NCBI RefSeq assembly: GCF_030272615.1
Contig: NC_081413.1
Span: forward strand, 551,645,136-551,703,135
DNA length: 58,000 nucleotides
Direction: 5' to 3'
Source: Cryptomeria japonica
Taxonomy: Eukaryota; Streptophyta; Pinopsida; Cupressales; Cupressaceae
This document shows positions 47,000-57,303 of the stretch, piece after piece. A model generated the notes under the pieces. The model saw only the letters and a list, made by a program, of their open reading frames with translations, made no database searches and was not told the DNA's origin. Both the position numbers and the translations under genes were made by a program. Numbering within the stretch: the stretch's first letter is position 1; each line of letters opens with the position of its first letter.

Positions 47000-48400
47000 C
47001 TCGGCCCACTTAGCACTATTAAGCAGTGAGGTTGTTGGTGACTGCTGGAAGGTGGATTTCACCATCTCCACCGATTGTTGTGATTCTGACGATGAGATTC
47101 CTCCAAGGATCAAACACTTCTAGGCTTCCTCATAGTCAATTCTAGGGCCATCTCTAGTGGTGTTATCCATAATGTGATTCGAATCTGCTTCCTCCTTGTC
47201 CTATAACACCACCTAAATTTCTCCATCTTCTAGGTTATCACTTCGTTGATCCTCCTGATTGATGTCTTGTTGTTCTCTCGTCTTTGCCTATTTGATCCTC
47301 TTTACAATCTTCAAGCAAGGGTTTTTCTAGGTTTTCCACATTAATATTCTCTTGTTGTTCTATTGTGTCAAGGATGATGATACTCTAGGCCTCTTCAATC
47401 ATTTTCTCTTTTTCGGAGCTCTCGAGTTGCTTAATAGGGTTTTTTGCTTTCCATTGCATTGTCTTTTCCTTCTTTTCTTTCTCTTTGACAGCCTGAAGAG
47501 GGCATTTCCTTACTGTATGTCCTGATTTTTTGCAATGAAAACAAGCAAAAGGGAAACTTTCATATTCCATTGGTTGGATCTATTTTCCCAATCTAGAGAT
47601 AATCTCAATGGATAGGGGCATATTCGTGTCTTGCATAACTCCAACACATATCCTAGTAAAGGTAAGTCTTCTTCTAGCAGTTGTGTTAGGATCCATAGAA
47701 AGGAGTTCATCGAAGGAACTACCAATTCCTTTAAAGACATCTTCCACCTAGAACTCTAAGGGAAGTCCCGACAGCTTGACCCAAACTGGAGCTTGTACAA
47801 AGAAGGAATCATTTAGGTCCATCTTAGGCATCCATTTTTGCAAAGCAAGCATTGATTTACCGATCACCCAAGGGCCATCATAGAGCACCCTTGACATGTC
47901 TTCCTTACATGTGAAAGCCATAGACAACACCTCTTTAGACATAGCAATGATCTCCACTTGACATTTAAGCCCCCATTTGTGTTTAGCAAATGCCCTAACA
48001 ACATCAATATTTGGCCTCGGGCCCAAAAATTTTCCAACCAGAGTCATTTCCATAAGGTTAATATTATGCTCAATAACTGGATCTGGAATTTCAATAGCAA
48101 ATCTACCTTTTTCTAGGTCTGAGATATTACGAACTGGAGGGAGTGAGGACTTTCCACTTGGTTTGACATTGAATAGGGAAGTCCAAAACCGACCGTTGTC
48201 CCTTTAAACAGGTCCCTGCCTTGGTATATCTCCAACACGTGATTCTTCGTTTTCCCCATCAGGATTGATAGGCTTGTCACCTGCTTGTGGGTCCCCATCC
48301 ACCGCGTCTTTCGGCTCAGAGGAATCCAAGTAGTCCCGGGAATCGTCCTTTCCATTCTCCCCCTAGTTCACCTATCCATTGTAGGGTTTCCTTCCCTGCC
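47000..48400 (-). pseudogene. LINE B ORF1 (DUF4283-like plus zinc knuckle)
   Basis: 48113-48355 is the N-terminal part without a known domain. 47748-48053 reads LVGKFLGPRPNIDVVRAFAK, then WGLKCQVEIIAMSKEVLSMA, then LYDGPWVIGKSMLALQKWMP and VWVKLSGLPLEF, the classic DUF4283 series of plant LINE ORF1. After a frameshift, 47385-47570 contains CFHCKKSGHTVRKC, a perfect CX2CX4HX4C knuckle followed by a Lys/Glu-rich tail. Such proteins bind the LINE RNA. The tail towards 47000 is acidic and Ser-rich, in several frames. Confidence 0.8.
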
Positions 48401-48468
48401 CTGAACTCAAATTCAAAGTCGCTCCCTTCTCCCACTCCCGCATCATTGAAGCTAAAGCTGAGTATTGC

Positions 48469-48485
48469 AGATATAAAAATAAGTT
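48469..48485. repeat. Target-site duplication of LINE B, right copy
   Basis: AGATATAAAAATAAGTT, one base different from 40648-40664. Confidence 0.82.
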
Positions 48486-48561
48486 AACCTGTTGAACATT
48501 TTTTTTATTTTTATAGATGATAAATAATTAACAAAACAATTTATCATATTTAACTAAATTA

Positions 48562-48566
48562 TAATT
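48562..48566. repeat. Target-site duplication of element B, left copy
   Basis: TAATT directly before the 5' LTR, repeated at 53420-53424. Confidence 0.85.
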
Positions 48567-49068
48567 TGTTGGTGTAAATAATTATTCATCATGGATATTA
48601 TTACACTTACTTAAGTTTACTTAGGATAATGCATTTCATAGTAGTTTGGATATGAGACACTTGGGTGTTTGTGCCACATTGGGATAGTGTGTGTAGGAGA
48701 AATTCCACCTCTTATGGTGTTGATCTTGTTATTACACTATCATATCCACTTATTGTGGAGTGATAATTCCACCTTCGGTGGGTGATCCACCTCATGTGGA
48801 ATATTATATTATTTCTCCTACCTACCCACACCTATTTCCTACCTACCCTTGTTTCTTATTGAGCCACATGTCATATTTGTGTGTTCATACATATCCCTAT
48901 TCCCTAGCCTTGCCTATATAAGCAGGCTCATCTACATTGTATGTAATAACGATAATCCAGTTGATTGTTGATCATTTTCTATTGATGAGAATACAGTTTA
49001 TTCTTATCCCATATTATGTCTCTATCTTGTACATTTCATTGACCTCTTGATCTTGGCAAAATCCAACA
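48567..49068 (+). repeat. 5' LTR of element B
   Basis: TGTTGGTGTAAATAATTATT ... AAATCCAACA, 502 bp. The first about 156 bases and the last about 26 bases are identical to the 3' LTR. Confidence 0.93.
48915..48922 (+). promoter_or_regulatory. TATA box in the 5' LTR of element B
   Basis: TATATAAG within TGCCTATATAAGCAGGCTC. The same place in element A reads CTTTATAAGAGGCTC. It lies about 150 bases before the LTR end, as in plant copia LTRs. Confidence 0.65.
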
Positions 49069-49080
49069 TGGTATCAGAGC
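49069..49080 (+). other. Primer-binding site of element B
   Basis: TGGTATCAGAGC is exactly complementary to the 3' end of initiator tRNA-Met and starts right after the LTR. Confidence 0.93.
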
Positions 49081-50732
49081 TATTGGAGTCTCATTGATTC
49101 GTCTTGAAGAGGCATTATTGTGACGTCAAGAGGCAGATCTGAGGAGCAGCATCATTTGGAGGCGTCCTAGACCAGATCCGACCTCTCCATTGCGTCCGGA
49201 AGGCCATTTCCATGAATTTTGGTTATAAAGTTGGTCTATTTTGGTGAGGAAAATTTTTTTCCCCAATTTTGCTAATCGTACGGATTTTTCGAATATTCTT
49301 ATATTTTTCAAAAAAAAAAAATTTCATTTTTGCTGAAAATTGTTTGAAAAATTGAAAAATCAAAAATAAAAAAAAATTGAAAAAATTGAAAAAGATTTAA
49401 AAAAATTGAAAAGGCAAAAAAAAAATTAAAAAAAAACATATAGTTTTTGGGGGGTCCGCAGACCCCCCCCGTGCAGCGTGTCCCTGCAGGTGCACAGAGA
49501 CCGTACCTGCACGTTGTACCCGTTCTGCACACGTCCGTCCTTCGGCAGAGCCCGCAGTCCCGTACCTGTCGGCGCCTCGTCTGCGGCGCCCGTCCGCTCC
49601 CCGTTCCCCGGCCTCGGCTCCTCCTCCGGCTCCGACCGCGCTCAGCTCCGCATCGGCCCCCGCAGCGCCCCGCTTCCTGCCGGACTCCGCAGCCGAAGAC
49701 ACCGTCCGAGCACCTTCCGCCGCTACGTCGGTAGCAGCTCCGCCGAGCAGCACAGCTCCGCCTCCACGCTCAGGCATCCTCCGCCACGCGGCATCCAGGC
49801 AGGCGAATCCACGCCCGCCACGTGGCAGGAGGCCCGTGGCCTGTGGACTAAACACAGACACGTCAACTTTTTCGTACTATCCGTACACACAGTCATTCGT
49901 ACGGACACCATGTCGACTGCCACATCAGCCCTGCACAGTCAGCATTTCCGTACGGTACGGACATACAGTCAGCTTGCCACGTAATCCATCCGTACAGTAC
50001 GGACGCCCAGTCAGCTAGGCAGCGAAGTTTTGGTGACGGTCATACGGCCGTCAAATTTAACACAGTGTTTTGCTAACATCAGCGCCACATCAGTAGGGTT
50101 TGAAATTTTTTGGACCCCCTCTCATTTGCATTTTTGATTTTGCAGTTCAACTTCAAATGGCCATAACTTGCTCATTTTTGCTCCTTTTTGGGTGCAATTT
50201 TTTTTGAAATGGGCTAGAATTTCATGCTCTCCGCAGTGGTGAAATAATTTTTTGATTTTGATACACGGATTTTTTAGAAAATGCAGTTTTTGGTGACTGT
50301 CCCTGAGTAATCCCAGTTTTTGTAACTTCAGAGGCTTCGTTTGGGGTCATCCGACCTCCTTTTTAGGTGCCGTTTTTTTTTAAAGTGCGTATTTTTTCAT
50401 CTACTTTCACATGATACTATCAGATTGATGTCCATGTTAGTAGAAATTGTACTTTCAGATCTTAGCCATTTTTGGCTATCTTGGTACTTGTATATTTGCT
50501 TGAATCTCAGTTAGATTCATTGCACTATTGATTGAAGTCTCTTGTATCTCATTTGAGAAGTTGTAAAATTTTCATCATAAGTCCACTTTGTCTTGTTTTG
50601 CAAGTGGCTCATTGTAATCGCACTAAGTATAAAGTGCCAAAATCATCACTTTAGGGGGGGTACTTTGATTGATTGAATTTGGGGGGTGTCTCTTGTGCTT
50701 TTGTGCTCTTGTGTTCCTTCCTTTTTGCTACT
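49081..50732 (+). other. Leader of element B, with A-rich block, GC-rich block and palindromic repeats
   Basis: This is the untranslated leader between primer site and gag. 49310-49440 is almost pure A with TTGAAAAA repeats. At about 49450 composition switches abruptly to a GC-rich block lasting to about 49850. From 49870 to 50050 the word CCGTAC/GTACGG recurs as near-palindromes (CCGTACGGTACGGA, then CCGTACAGTACGGA) with CAGTCAGCT after each. Long frames here on both strands are by-products of GC richness. Packaging or dimer-linkage RNA structure is possible but is inference. Confidence 0.6.
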
Positions 50733-52772
50733 ATGGGTTCTTCTAAGTTTCCTCTCTTAACTCCACATAATTATGCTACTTGGAAAATTGATGCATGGAG
50801 TAAACTTATGGAAAAAGGACTCACTCATTACATTGATGGAACTATTGTTGCTCCAGCTGATCCTAAGGCTGATCCAGTTGGTCACTTAGATTGGCTCACT
50901 AAAAATATCATGGCAATTGGTACCTTAAGAAAGTATGTATCAAAGGATCTCATTTTTCATATTGAGAAATGTACTCTAATCAAGGATGCTTGGCAAAAGT
51001 TTCAAGACTTGTATGGTCAAGTTGATGAGATTAGGGGATATCAAATTGATAGTGATCTCACCATGTTAGATCCCAAGAACTTTGATACTATACAAGATTA
51101 TGTCACTAAGGCAAATGAGTTGAGGGCACAACTCAAAGATTGTGGCATTGATAAGAAGGATACTCAATTGATATTCAACTTGATAGGGAAGCTTCCACAA
51201 GAATATGCAGCATTTGTTTCTAGTTTCCAAACTCATAGGATGACAATGGGTTCAAGCTACAAAATGCCTACATTTGATGCTTTCAATGAAATGTTGATGA
51301 TGGAACAAACTAAGTTGATAAGCATGGGCATTCTTAAGGCTTCTTCTAAGTCTCAATCATTAGTGGCAAATCAAGGAAACAAAGGAAATCAAGGAAAGGA
51401 CAACTCAAACAAGAAGAAATGGCAATCAAAGCCTAAGGAAAAAGCATCATCTTCTCCACAACAAGGAGATTCATCCTCTTCCAAGAGAGATAATTCACCA
51501 AAGAGAGAGAGACCTACTTGTGCTTATTGTAAAAAGATTGGTCATGAGGAACATCGTTGCCATACTAAGAAGATTGATGAGCTTACACATATCATCAAAA
51601 AGCATAACATTGATTTGCCTAAAGTCTACAAGAAGGATGATTCATCAACTTCCACTTCCTCACATTCAAAAGGAAAAGGGCAAGCATTCATGGCTTCTAC
51701 AAGTGGAAAGACTCACTCTTTTGGAACACGAAAAGGAAAAGCTCTATGTGCTACAACAAATCATACTTCAGAGAGATGGCTTCTAGATTCAGGGGCTTCT
51801 CATCATATGGCATCTTCACAATCTATGTTCTCTACATTTGAGCCTTGCACCATGCCACAGATTTTGATGGGCAATCATACATACATGGATGTGATTGGGA
51901 AAGGATCTATTGACATTGGGGATAACTCCTTCAATGATGTGTTGTGTGTACCCCACTTGACAAACAATCTCCTTTCTATCTATCAAATCACACATGGCGC
52001 AACTAAGAGAGTTGTGGAGTTCACACCTGACTCAGTTTTTATTAGAGACATGGAGACTAGAGCTATCATTGCAACTAGGGTGGTTGATCATGCATCTCGG
52101 TTATACTCCTTTTCAGATTTTGTTGATGATGATGATTTCACATTTGATGATTCTACACATGATGATCACACTTATTGTGATGGTTCAGATTTTGAGGAGA
52201 ACTTTGGACACTTGAACTTGGGGATTCTCACATGTGAACCCGTTCTTGAGTCTTGTATTTCATCTTCTCATATTTATATCACATCACCTATTGCACCTGA
52301 TGATGCAGATAGTGCAACAGTTTTGCCTTCATGTGATTCAGTGCAGCAGGATATTCATTGTCTTCCAACTTCAGATTTATGGGATGATTACTTGACAGCC
52401 ATTGCAGGTTTGTTTGTGGAATCCTACATTGCAGATTTGGGAGACATCATTGATGACATACATCTTCTCTTTGATGAAGATGATCCTTCTTCGATTGTTG
52501 CGAGGGCACACTCTGACCCTCTTGTTCATTCTCTACATGATCATTCTTTCGAGGTTGACATGATTGTGGATACTTATGTACAACAGTTGGAGGAGGTCTC
52601 TTTATTCTTTGAGGAGACATATGTGTCTTTGGGACATGTTCTACATCCATCTCCACTAGATGTTGGAGTTCCTTTTTTAGTAGTGTGGAGCAGTTTACCA
52701 CCTTTGGAAGGGGTATCTTTCAGCATCGACATGGGACACTTGAGCAGTTTTCAGAGATTCCTTTCATCATGA
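50733..52772 (+). CDS. Gag-protease protein of element B with acidic C-terminal extension
   Basis: 679 codons, intact. I start at ATG 50733 (MGSSKFPLLTPHNYATWK), the usual copia gag start, and not at the upstream in-frame TTG. Residues of about 1-200 are the UBN2-type copia gag core. A Lys/Ser-rich linker leads to CAYCKKIGHEEHRC (residues 263-276), a CX2CX4HX4C knuckle. The aspartic protease motif LDSGASHHM lies at residues 351-359, followed by VLCVPHLTNNLLSI, the normal link to the pre-integrase region. There the usual WH..LGH pattern is only weakly present (NFGHLNLG), and then about 160 residues of Asp-rich sequence of unknown role end the protein. No HHCC, DDE, RT or RNase H. It could form particles and process itself. 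Confidence 0.92.
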   Translation: MGSSKFPLLTPHNYATWKIDAWSKLMEKGLTHYIDGTIVAPADPKADPVGHLDWLTKNIMAIGTLRKYVSKDLIFHIEKCTLIKDAWQKFQDLYGQVDEIRGYQIDSDLTMLDPKNFDTIQDYVTKANELRAQLKDCGIDKKDTQLIFNLIGKLPQEYAAFVSSFQTHRMTMGSSYKMPTFDAFNEMLMMEQTKLISMGILKASSKSQSLVANQGNKGNQGKDNSNKKKWQSKPKEKASSSPQQGDSSSSKRDNSPKRERPTCAYCKKIGHEEHRCHTKKIDELTHIIKKHNIDLPKVYKKDDSSTSTSSHSKGKGQAFMASTSGKTHSFGTRKGKALCATTNHTSERWLLDSGASHHMASSQSMFSTFEPCTMPQILMGNHTYMDVIGKGSIDIGDNSFNDVLCVPHLTNNLLSIYQITHGATKRVVEFTPDSVFIRDMETRAIIATRVVDHASRLYSFSDFVDDDDFTFDDSTHDDHTYCDGSDFEENFGHLNLGILTCEPVLESCISSSHIYITSPIAPDDADSATVLPSCDSVQQDIHCLPTSDLWDDYLTAIAGLFVESYIADLGDIIDDIHLLFDEDDPSSIVARAHSDPLVHSLHDHSFEVDMIVDTYVQQLEEVSLFFEETYVSLGHVLHPSPLDVGVPFLVVWSSLPPLEGVSFSIDMGHLSSFQRFLSS

Positions 52773-53237
52773 GTTTTCTTCATACATCTTCCCTTCATGA
52801 TTGGGGAGACTTCATGGATACACCTTTGGTTTTGTTTCTTCCTAAGGGGAGGAATGTTGTTCGACATTCGTGGAGCAGTTTCTTCATACATTGAGCTTCT
52901 ATCATTGGTGCAGATTCTTCATTGAGGGAGGATCACAGTTTGACTTCTCTTCTTCTCTCATATGGGGGGGACTTTTTCCTCACATGGGGTTTTGTTCCTC
53001 ACATACTTCTATGAGAGTTCTCTTGTATAGCTTTCATCTCTCTTTTTGGGGGAGGGTTTTTTCCCATTGGGTTTTTCTCTCTTTCCCCACTTTGTGAGAG
53101 ATTTCATTGCATTGGTTTGCATGCATTTGCATTTGTTCATGGGTACCTAACATGGCCTCGTAGCCGGGACCCATCTTGCATTGCTTAGTTGCATTGTAGA
53201 CTTAAGTGCATTCCCCTAAGTTGCACTTAAGGGGGGG
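52773..53237 (+). other. 3' untranslated region and polypurine tract of element B
   Basis: The sequence is shared with element A 7960-8337 (ATGGGGGGG, CATCTCTCTTTTTGGGG, GGGTACCTAACATGGCCT). It ends in AAGGGGGGG directly before the LTR. Confidence 0.8.
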
Positions 53238-53419
53238 TGTTGGTGTAAATAATTATTCATCATGGATATTATTACACTTACTTAAGTTTACTTAGGATAA
53301 TGCATTTCATAGTAGTTTGGATATGAGACACTTGGGTGTTTGTGCCACATTGGGATAGTGTGTGTAGGAGAAATTCCACCTCTTATGGTGTTGCCTCTTG
53401 ATCTTGGCAAAATCCAACA
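53238..53419 (+). repeat. 3' LTR of element B, internally deleted
   Basis: 182 bp instead of 502. It runs from TGTTGG to ATGGTGTTG at about 53393 and then jumps to CCTCTTGATCTTGG, losing about 320 bases including the TATA box. It ends AAATCCAACA. Confidence 0.92.
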
Positions 53420-53424
53420 TAATT
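53420..53424. repeat. Target-site duplication of element B, right copy
   Basis: TAATT, same as 48562-48566. Confidence 0.85.
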
Positions 53425-53860
53425 GATAAACAAATTTATTTAAATAATTTATTTGATTACAATTGATAAACAAATTTATTTGATTGCACCAAAAGGAGGT
53501 GCAATGATTATTACCATAGCAAGATATACCTTGGGTTATTTATGAAAGGGCAAGAAAAAATCACAAAAAAGAGAAATTGCTTTTCTTAGTAGTAATTATT
53601 TACAATAAAAGCCAATAGGTTATGAATTGTGAAAATATTTAGATATAAAAGGATTTAAGCACTAATTATACAAACAAATTGTTGGAGTTTACTTTGTAGG
53701 TCAAGATATTACAAGATATTAGGAGTCAAAAGGTGGTCATGGGTAAGTTCATTTGAATTCAAGGGGACCACAAGACTATTGTTCAAATCCCTAATTCTTT
53801 GATTCCTTCCATATTTGCTTGAAATGAATATACATGCACTTTAAATAAAATGAGGTTGTT
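53425..53860. other. AT-rich spacer with small duplication
   Basis: AATTGATAAACAAATTTATT occurs twice (from about 53421 and again from about 53461). The rest shows nothing recognised. Confidence 0.5.
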
Positions 53861-53869
53861 GTAGGCTAA

Positions 53870-54125
53870 AATTCAACCCTAACTCTAATTGAACCTTAAA
53901 CCTCACCTAAGTGTAACCCTAATTGAACATTAATCCTTATTGTAACTCTAAATGAACCCTGACCCCAAGCTTTATCTTAAAATATTGACTCTAATACTAA
54001 TCCAAACACTAACCCTAACCCTTAAGTTCCCTTAATCGGAACCCTAACCTTAATCTTTATGGAACCCCAACCTTGATTGAATAACAACCTAATTGACCCC
54101 TACTCCTAACCCCAATTAAATAATC
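53870..54125. repeat. Telomere-like degenerate repeat (AACCCTAAtTGA type)
   Basis: Many imperfect AACCCTAA words alternate with TTGAACC-type words (AACCCTAATTGAAC and similar). The plant telomere repeat is CCCTAAA. Here units are irregular and mixed with other sequence, so this is an interstitial, decayed array, not a chromosome end. Confidence 0.55.
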
Positions 54126-54128
54126 ATT

Positions 54129-54800
54129 AACTAAATCTTATTGCTAGAGTTAAATTAAGATTATGATTAAGGTTTAATTAAGGTTCTAAGATAAATCCTA
54201 GGGTTAGGATTAGGGTTATTAATGTGTTAGTATTAGTTTATAAATTTGGTATTAATCATAAATATTTTATATAAGAAATTTTTCCATAGAAATCTCTTTA
54301 ATAGGTTTGCAAGATAAATGCATCCCTACTTTTGTATTATTGGGTTCAATAAGTTATATTATTCTTTAAATTGAAATAATTAATTGTAATCAAATTACTA
54401 TAATATTTTCAAAACTAAAACTGTAACTCTAACCCAACCACTACTTACCCTAAAATATTATTAACCTAACTTAAACCCTTTTTTAACTGAAAACCTAATT
54501 AAATAGTAATCCCAATTGAACCCTAATTATAAACATTAAATCCTAACCTTTATTAAATTCTATTGTTAGGATTAAATTGAGTTTAGGTTTAGGGTTCAAT
54601 TATAGTTCTAAGATAAAGCCTAGGCATAACAGTTAGGGTTAATATTTAGTTAATATTAGTTTTTAAATTTGATATTAATCATAAATATTTTATATAGGAA
54701 TTCTTTCAATATGAATCTCTTTAATATGTTTGCTAAGAAATATGTCCTTACTTTTGTATTTTTGGGCTCAATCAAATCATTATAATATTTTCAAAACTTA
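54129..54800. repeat. Tandem duplication, unit of about 423 bp
   Basis: The segment from about 54140 (ATTGCTAGAGTTAAATTAAG ... TCATAAATATTTTATATA ... CTTTTGTATTATTGGG) recurs from about 54563 (ATTGTTAGGATTAAATTGAG ... TCATAAATATTTTATATA ... CTTTTGTATTTTTGGG). Several substitutions and small indels separate the copies. CTAACCC-type words lie between them. Confidence 0.65.
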
Positions 54801-54879
54801 GATATCATTATAAAATTAAGTTAAATTATGGTTTTTATGATTCATAGAATATCATTAGTTTTTAATTAACAAATTAAAT

Positions 54880-55530
54880 TGTAGTGATTATCTAATATAA
54901 ATGGATATAATAAAATAAAATATTCATATTAAAATATTTTAGAAATTGCTAATTATAATTTTAATATAAATAAAAAGTAAAACTTACGTGTAAAAGCAAA
55001 CTTTTCATTTTTTTCATTGAAATCATTTTATATTCTAATATTCATAAAATATTTAGTATTTAGTTGTTAAATAATTGATTAAATTATGGTAAACATTTAA
55101 TAGAAATGAATTAAATAAAATTAAATATTCATTTTAAAATAGTTTAACAATTACTAATTATACTTTTAGACTAAATTAAAGAGCAAAATCTAGATACAAA
55201 AGTAACCTTTCTATTATTTTTATTTTTTACATGCAAAACATTTCATATTTTAAAATTCATAAAATATTCATTATTTAATTTTTAAAAAATTAATTAATCT
55301 ATAATGATCATCTAATACAAATAAAATAAAATATTCATTTTAAAACAAGTATCAATCATAATTTTAGAATAAATTAAAGAATAAAAGTTAAATATAAAAG
55401 AACCTTATTATTAATTTTATTTTTTAAATGCAAATAATTTCATCTTCTACAATTTATATTCTATATATATTCTAGTTGTTTAATTAAATTATAGTGAATA
55501 ACAAATACAAATAAATTAAATAAGAAACCA
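54880..55530. repeat. AT-rich tandem array, unit of about 200 bp
   Basis: Three full and one partial degenerate copies start near 54885, 55083, 55300 and 55488. Each has a TATAGTGATnATCTAATACAA-type start, then AAATATTCATTTTAAAA, then a TTAAAGAATAAAA..TAnAAAAG.AAC block and a T-rich run. Confidence 0.55.
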
Positions 55531-56015
55531 CATTAATTCAAACAATTGACATGTAAACAATTAAAAAAAAATATTATGTTTAAATAATCACTTTCTATTC
55601 TTCATACAAATTGGTACTTGATCAAAAATACAAAATCTACAAATCACAACGGATTTTTATGCAATTTTTATTGGTTTGATCTTCTTAATTTGCATTAAAT
55701 TATTATGCCATTTCTATTGGTTTGATCTTTATAATATGCCTTCTTAATACTATTTTACAATAAAAAATAGACTGAAAAACAATTTATGTTATGCCAATTT
55801 ATTTTTTACAATTTTATATGGAGAATAGCAATTACCATTACAAAATTTCAACCATTTAAAAAAAATCTCTTATTATTATTTTTTTATTTATATGATAATG
55901 TAAAGACAATTCAAACAGCACGCTCACTCATTTCCAAGTCGGTTATGTGTTGGAAGAAATATTAATATTAATATTACAGTGACATTCTTTAAGTTATTGT
56001 TCATGTTTATTTGAT
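55531..56015. other. AT-rich intergenic DNA, nothing recognised
   Basis: Only a small echo is visible (CTATTGGTTTGATCTT-like sequence twice near 55668-55730). No coding frame. Confidence 0.5.
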
Positions 56016-56097
56016 CAGATTTTAGTTGAAATAAAATAATTATCTAATGTTCAGAACAGATTTTAGTTGAAATTAAACTAATTACCTAATGTTTAGA
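56016..56097. repeat. Tandem duplication, 41-bp unit
   Basis: CAGATTTTAGTTGAAATAAA... at 56016 is repeated at 56057 (CAGATTTTAGTTGAAATTAA...), with few differences. Confidence 0.8.
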
Positions 56098-56908
56098 TCA
56101 GATGAGAGCAAGGAACCTTTTTCACAGTTGCAGTTTTTTTGAAGCTCATGACTAAAAACTTCAAAATAAATTAACTCTGAAATAAATTACTGATTTAGTT
56201 TAACACTGTACATATTAGTTAAGCCCAGCAATGAAATGATGCATCTTTAATTCACTGCAAGCAATTGATCTGAACAGTGTGGCACAGAAGGCTGCCCTAT
56301 GAAGTTGACATAAAGCGACTTCCATTATTGTCGTAAAGCACTTATATTATCCAACACCACTCATTAAAATCTCCATCCAATAATTATAAAAAGTCTATTA
56401 TTAATTTTTCATGGAAATGTTTATTCATTAAAAATAATAATAATAATAACAATGCACTAAAAAGAATCAGGAGTCAATCTCCACACAATCGGATATGTCA
56501 AACACAGTGTGTTTTTTTCAATTTTTTGTGTTTTTACAGCATTGAGAATATAGATCATGAAGATTTAACTACTGAAAATTTCGTGAAGCTCCATTATGTT
56601 TTGCCTGAAGTACAGTTTTGCATAAGTTATAGATTGAAACTCGTGCAAGAGCACCTAAGGGTTGAAATGCCCTTAACCAGTTTTGGCTTGTGAGACCTTC
56701 CAATGGTCATGTATATACATAAGGGCTGGCTCTAGTCCATTTGTATGGTTGTTTAATTGAAAGTTTTTAAATTTCTCTTTTCGGCAAGACCTACCCCCAA
56801 TCGGCAAGTCTTACCCCGATAAGTCATCAGTGCTCGAAGTATCGGAAGGAGTAGTTTCAAGTTTCCTTGATGATTAACTTGACCTATACTCGGACGGTGA
56901 TCGCGGAT
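56098..56908. other. Intergenic DNA, nothing recognised
   Basis: AT-rich to about 56640. From about 56760 the base composition becomes more GC-rich, leading into the repeat arrays to the right. An AAT microsatellite lies at about 56438-56455. Confidence 0.45.
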
Positions 56909-57275
56909 GATCCTACGGCTGTCGTTATACTGCGATGGGAAGATGATCGCCAGATAATCCTCACAACTTGGCGACAAAGCACGTGCATAAAAAAGAGGCG
57001 AGTTAACAACCCTGCAGGTTGAAGGTGGATCAACGACGGTCGCTATACCACATGATAAAGATGCTCGAAAGTTATCTCCCGTGACTTGGCGACCAAGGTG
57101 GGGCCCGGCAAGAGAGAAGTTCAGGCATGTTAACGAGTGAGCAAGTCCGGGAAGATTGAACGATTGTTGCTATACCGCTAAGACGAGCTGCACAAAGTTT
57201 ATTACCCACGACTTCGTGACCATGGTGGGACCCAGCGACAAAAAAGAGTTTCATTTCAGGTGGTTAGTGAGGTTG
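56909..57275. repeat. Tandem array, three diverged units of 119-126 bp
   Basis: Units start near 56909, 57028 and 57154. Each begins GATC/GATT...CG, then GTCGTTATAC, GTCGCTATAC or GTTGCTATAC, and later has ACTTGGCGAC (or ACTTCGTGAC) and a GTGGGGCCCGGC- or GTGGGACCCAGC-type block. GC content is much higher than in the surroundings. Confidence 0.75.
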
Positions 57276-57303
57276 TGCTAAGGTGGCAAGGCAGAGACCC
57301 TAG

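Larger units (their letters stand above)
40665..48468 (-). mobile_element. LINE B, full-length L1-type element
   Basis: A 7.8-kb minus-strand element between 17-bp target duplications with one mismatch. Sense order: ORF1 (DUF4283-like, zinc knuckle), endonuclease, reverse transcriptase, zf-RVT, RNase H, then a long post-RNase H coding region with a coiled coil. The 3' end reads GGGTTTCAGGGGCCCATC, AAAACCTGTTTTCCC and TTATTCAAAAAC, a diverged form of the LINE C/D end. The reading frames are broken by a modest number of stops and frameshifts. At least three catalytic-type positions carry G-to-A or C-to-T type changes. Confidence 0.92.
48567..53419 (+). mobile_element. Copia-type element B: young, gag-protease only
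   Basis: A complete 4.85-kb LTR element with TAATT duplications on both sides. It has a 502-bp 5' LTR, a perfect tRNA-Met primer site, a 1.6-kb leader, an intact 679-codon gag-protease frame, a 3' untranslated part, a polypurine tract and a shortened 182-bp 3' LTR. Over their shared parts the two LTRs appear identical, so insertion was recent. It lacks integrase, reverse transcriptase and RNase H and must use enzymes from elsewhere. It belongs to the same family as element A, by LTR and 3' sequence. Confidence 0.93.

Noticed and set aside
49478-49984. 168-codon open frame, and a 154-codon frame on the other strand at 49397-49861
   Set aside because: Both arise because the GC-rich leader block has few stop codons. 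Composition is low-complexity Arg/Ser/Ala, the two strands overlap, and no domain is recognised.
53870-54125. Chromosome end
   Set aside because: CCCTAA words are degenerate, irregular and followed by unrelated sequence, so an interstitial remnant is the better reading.
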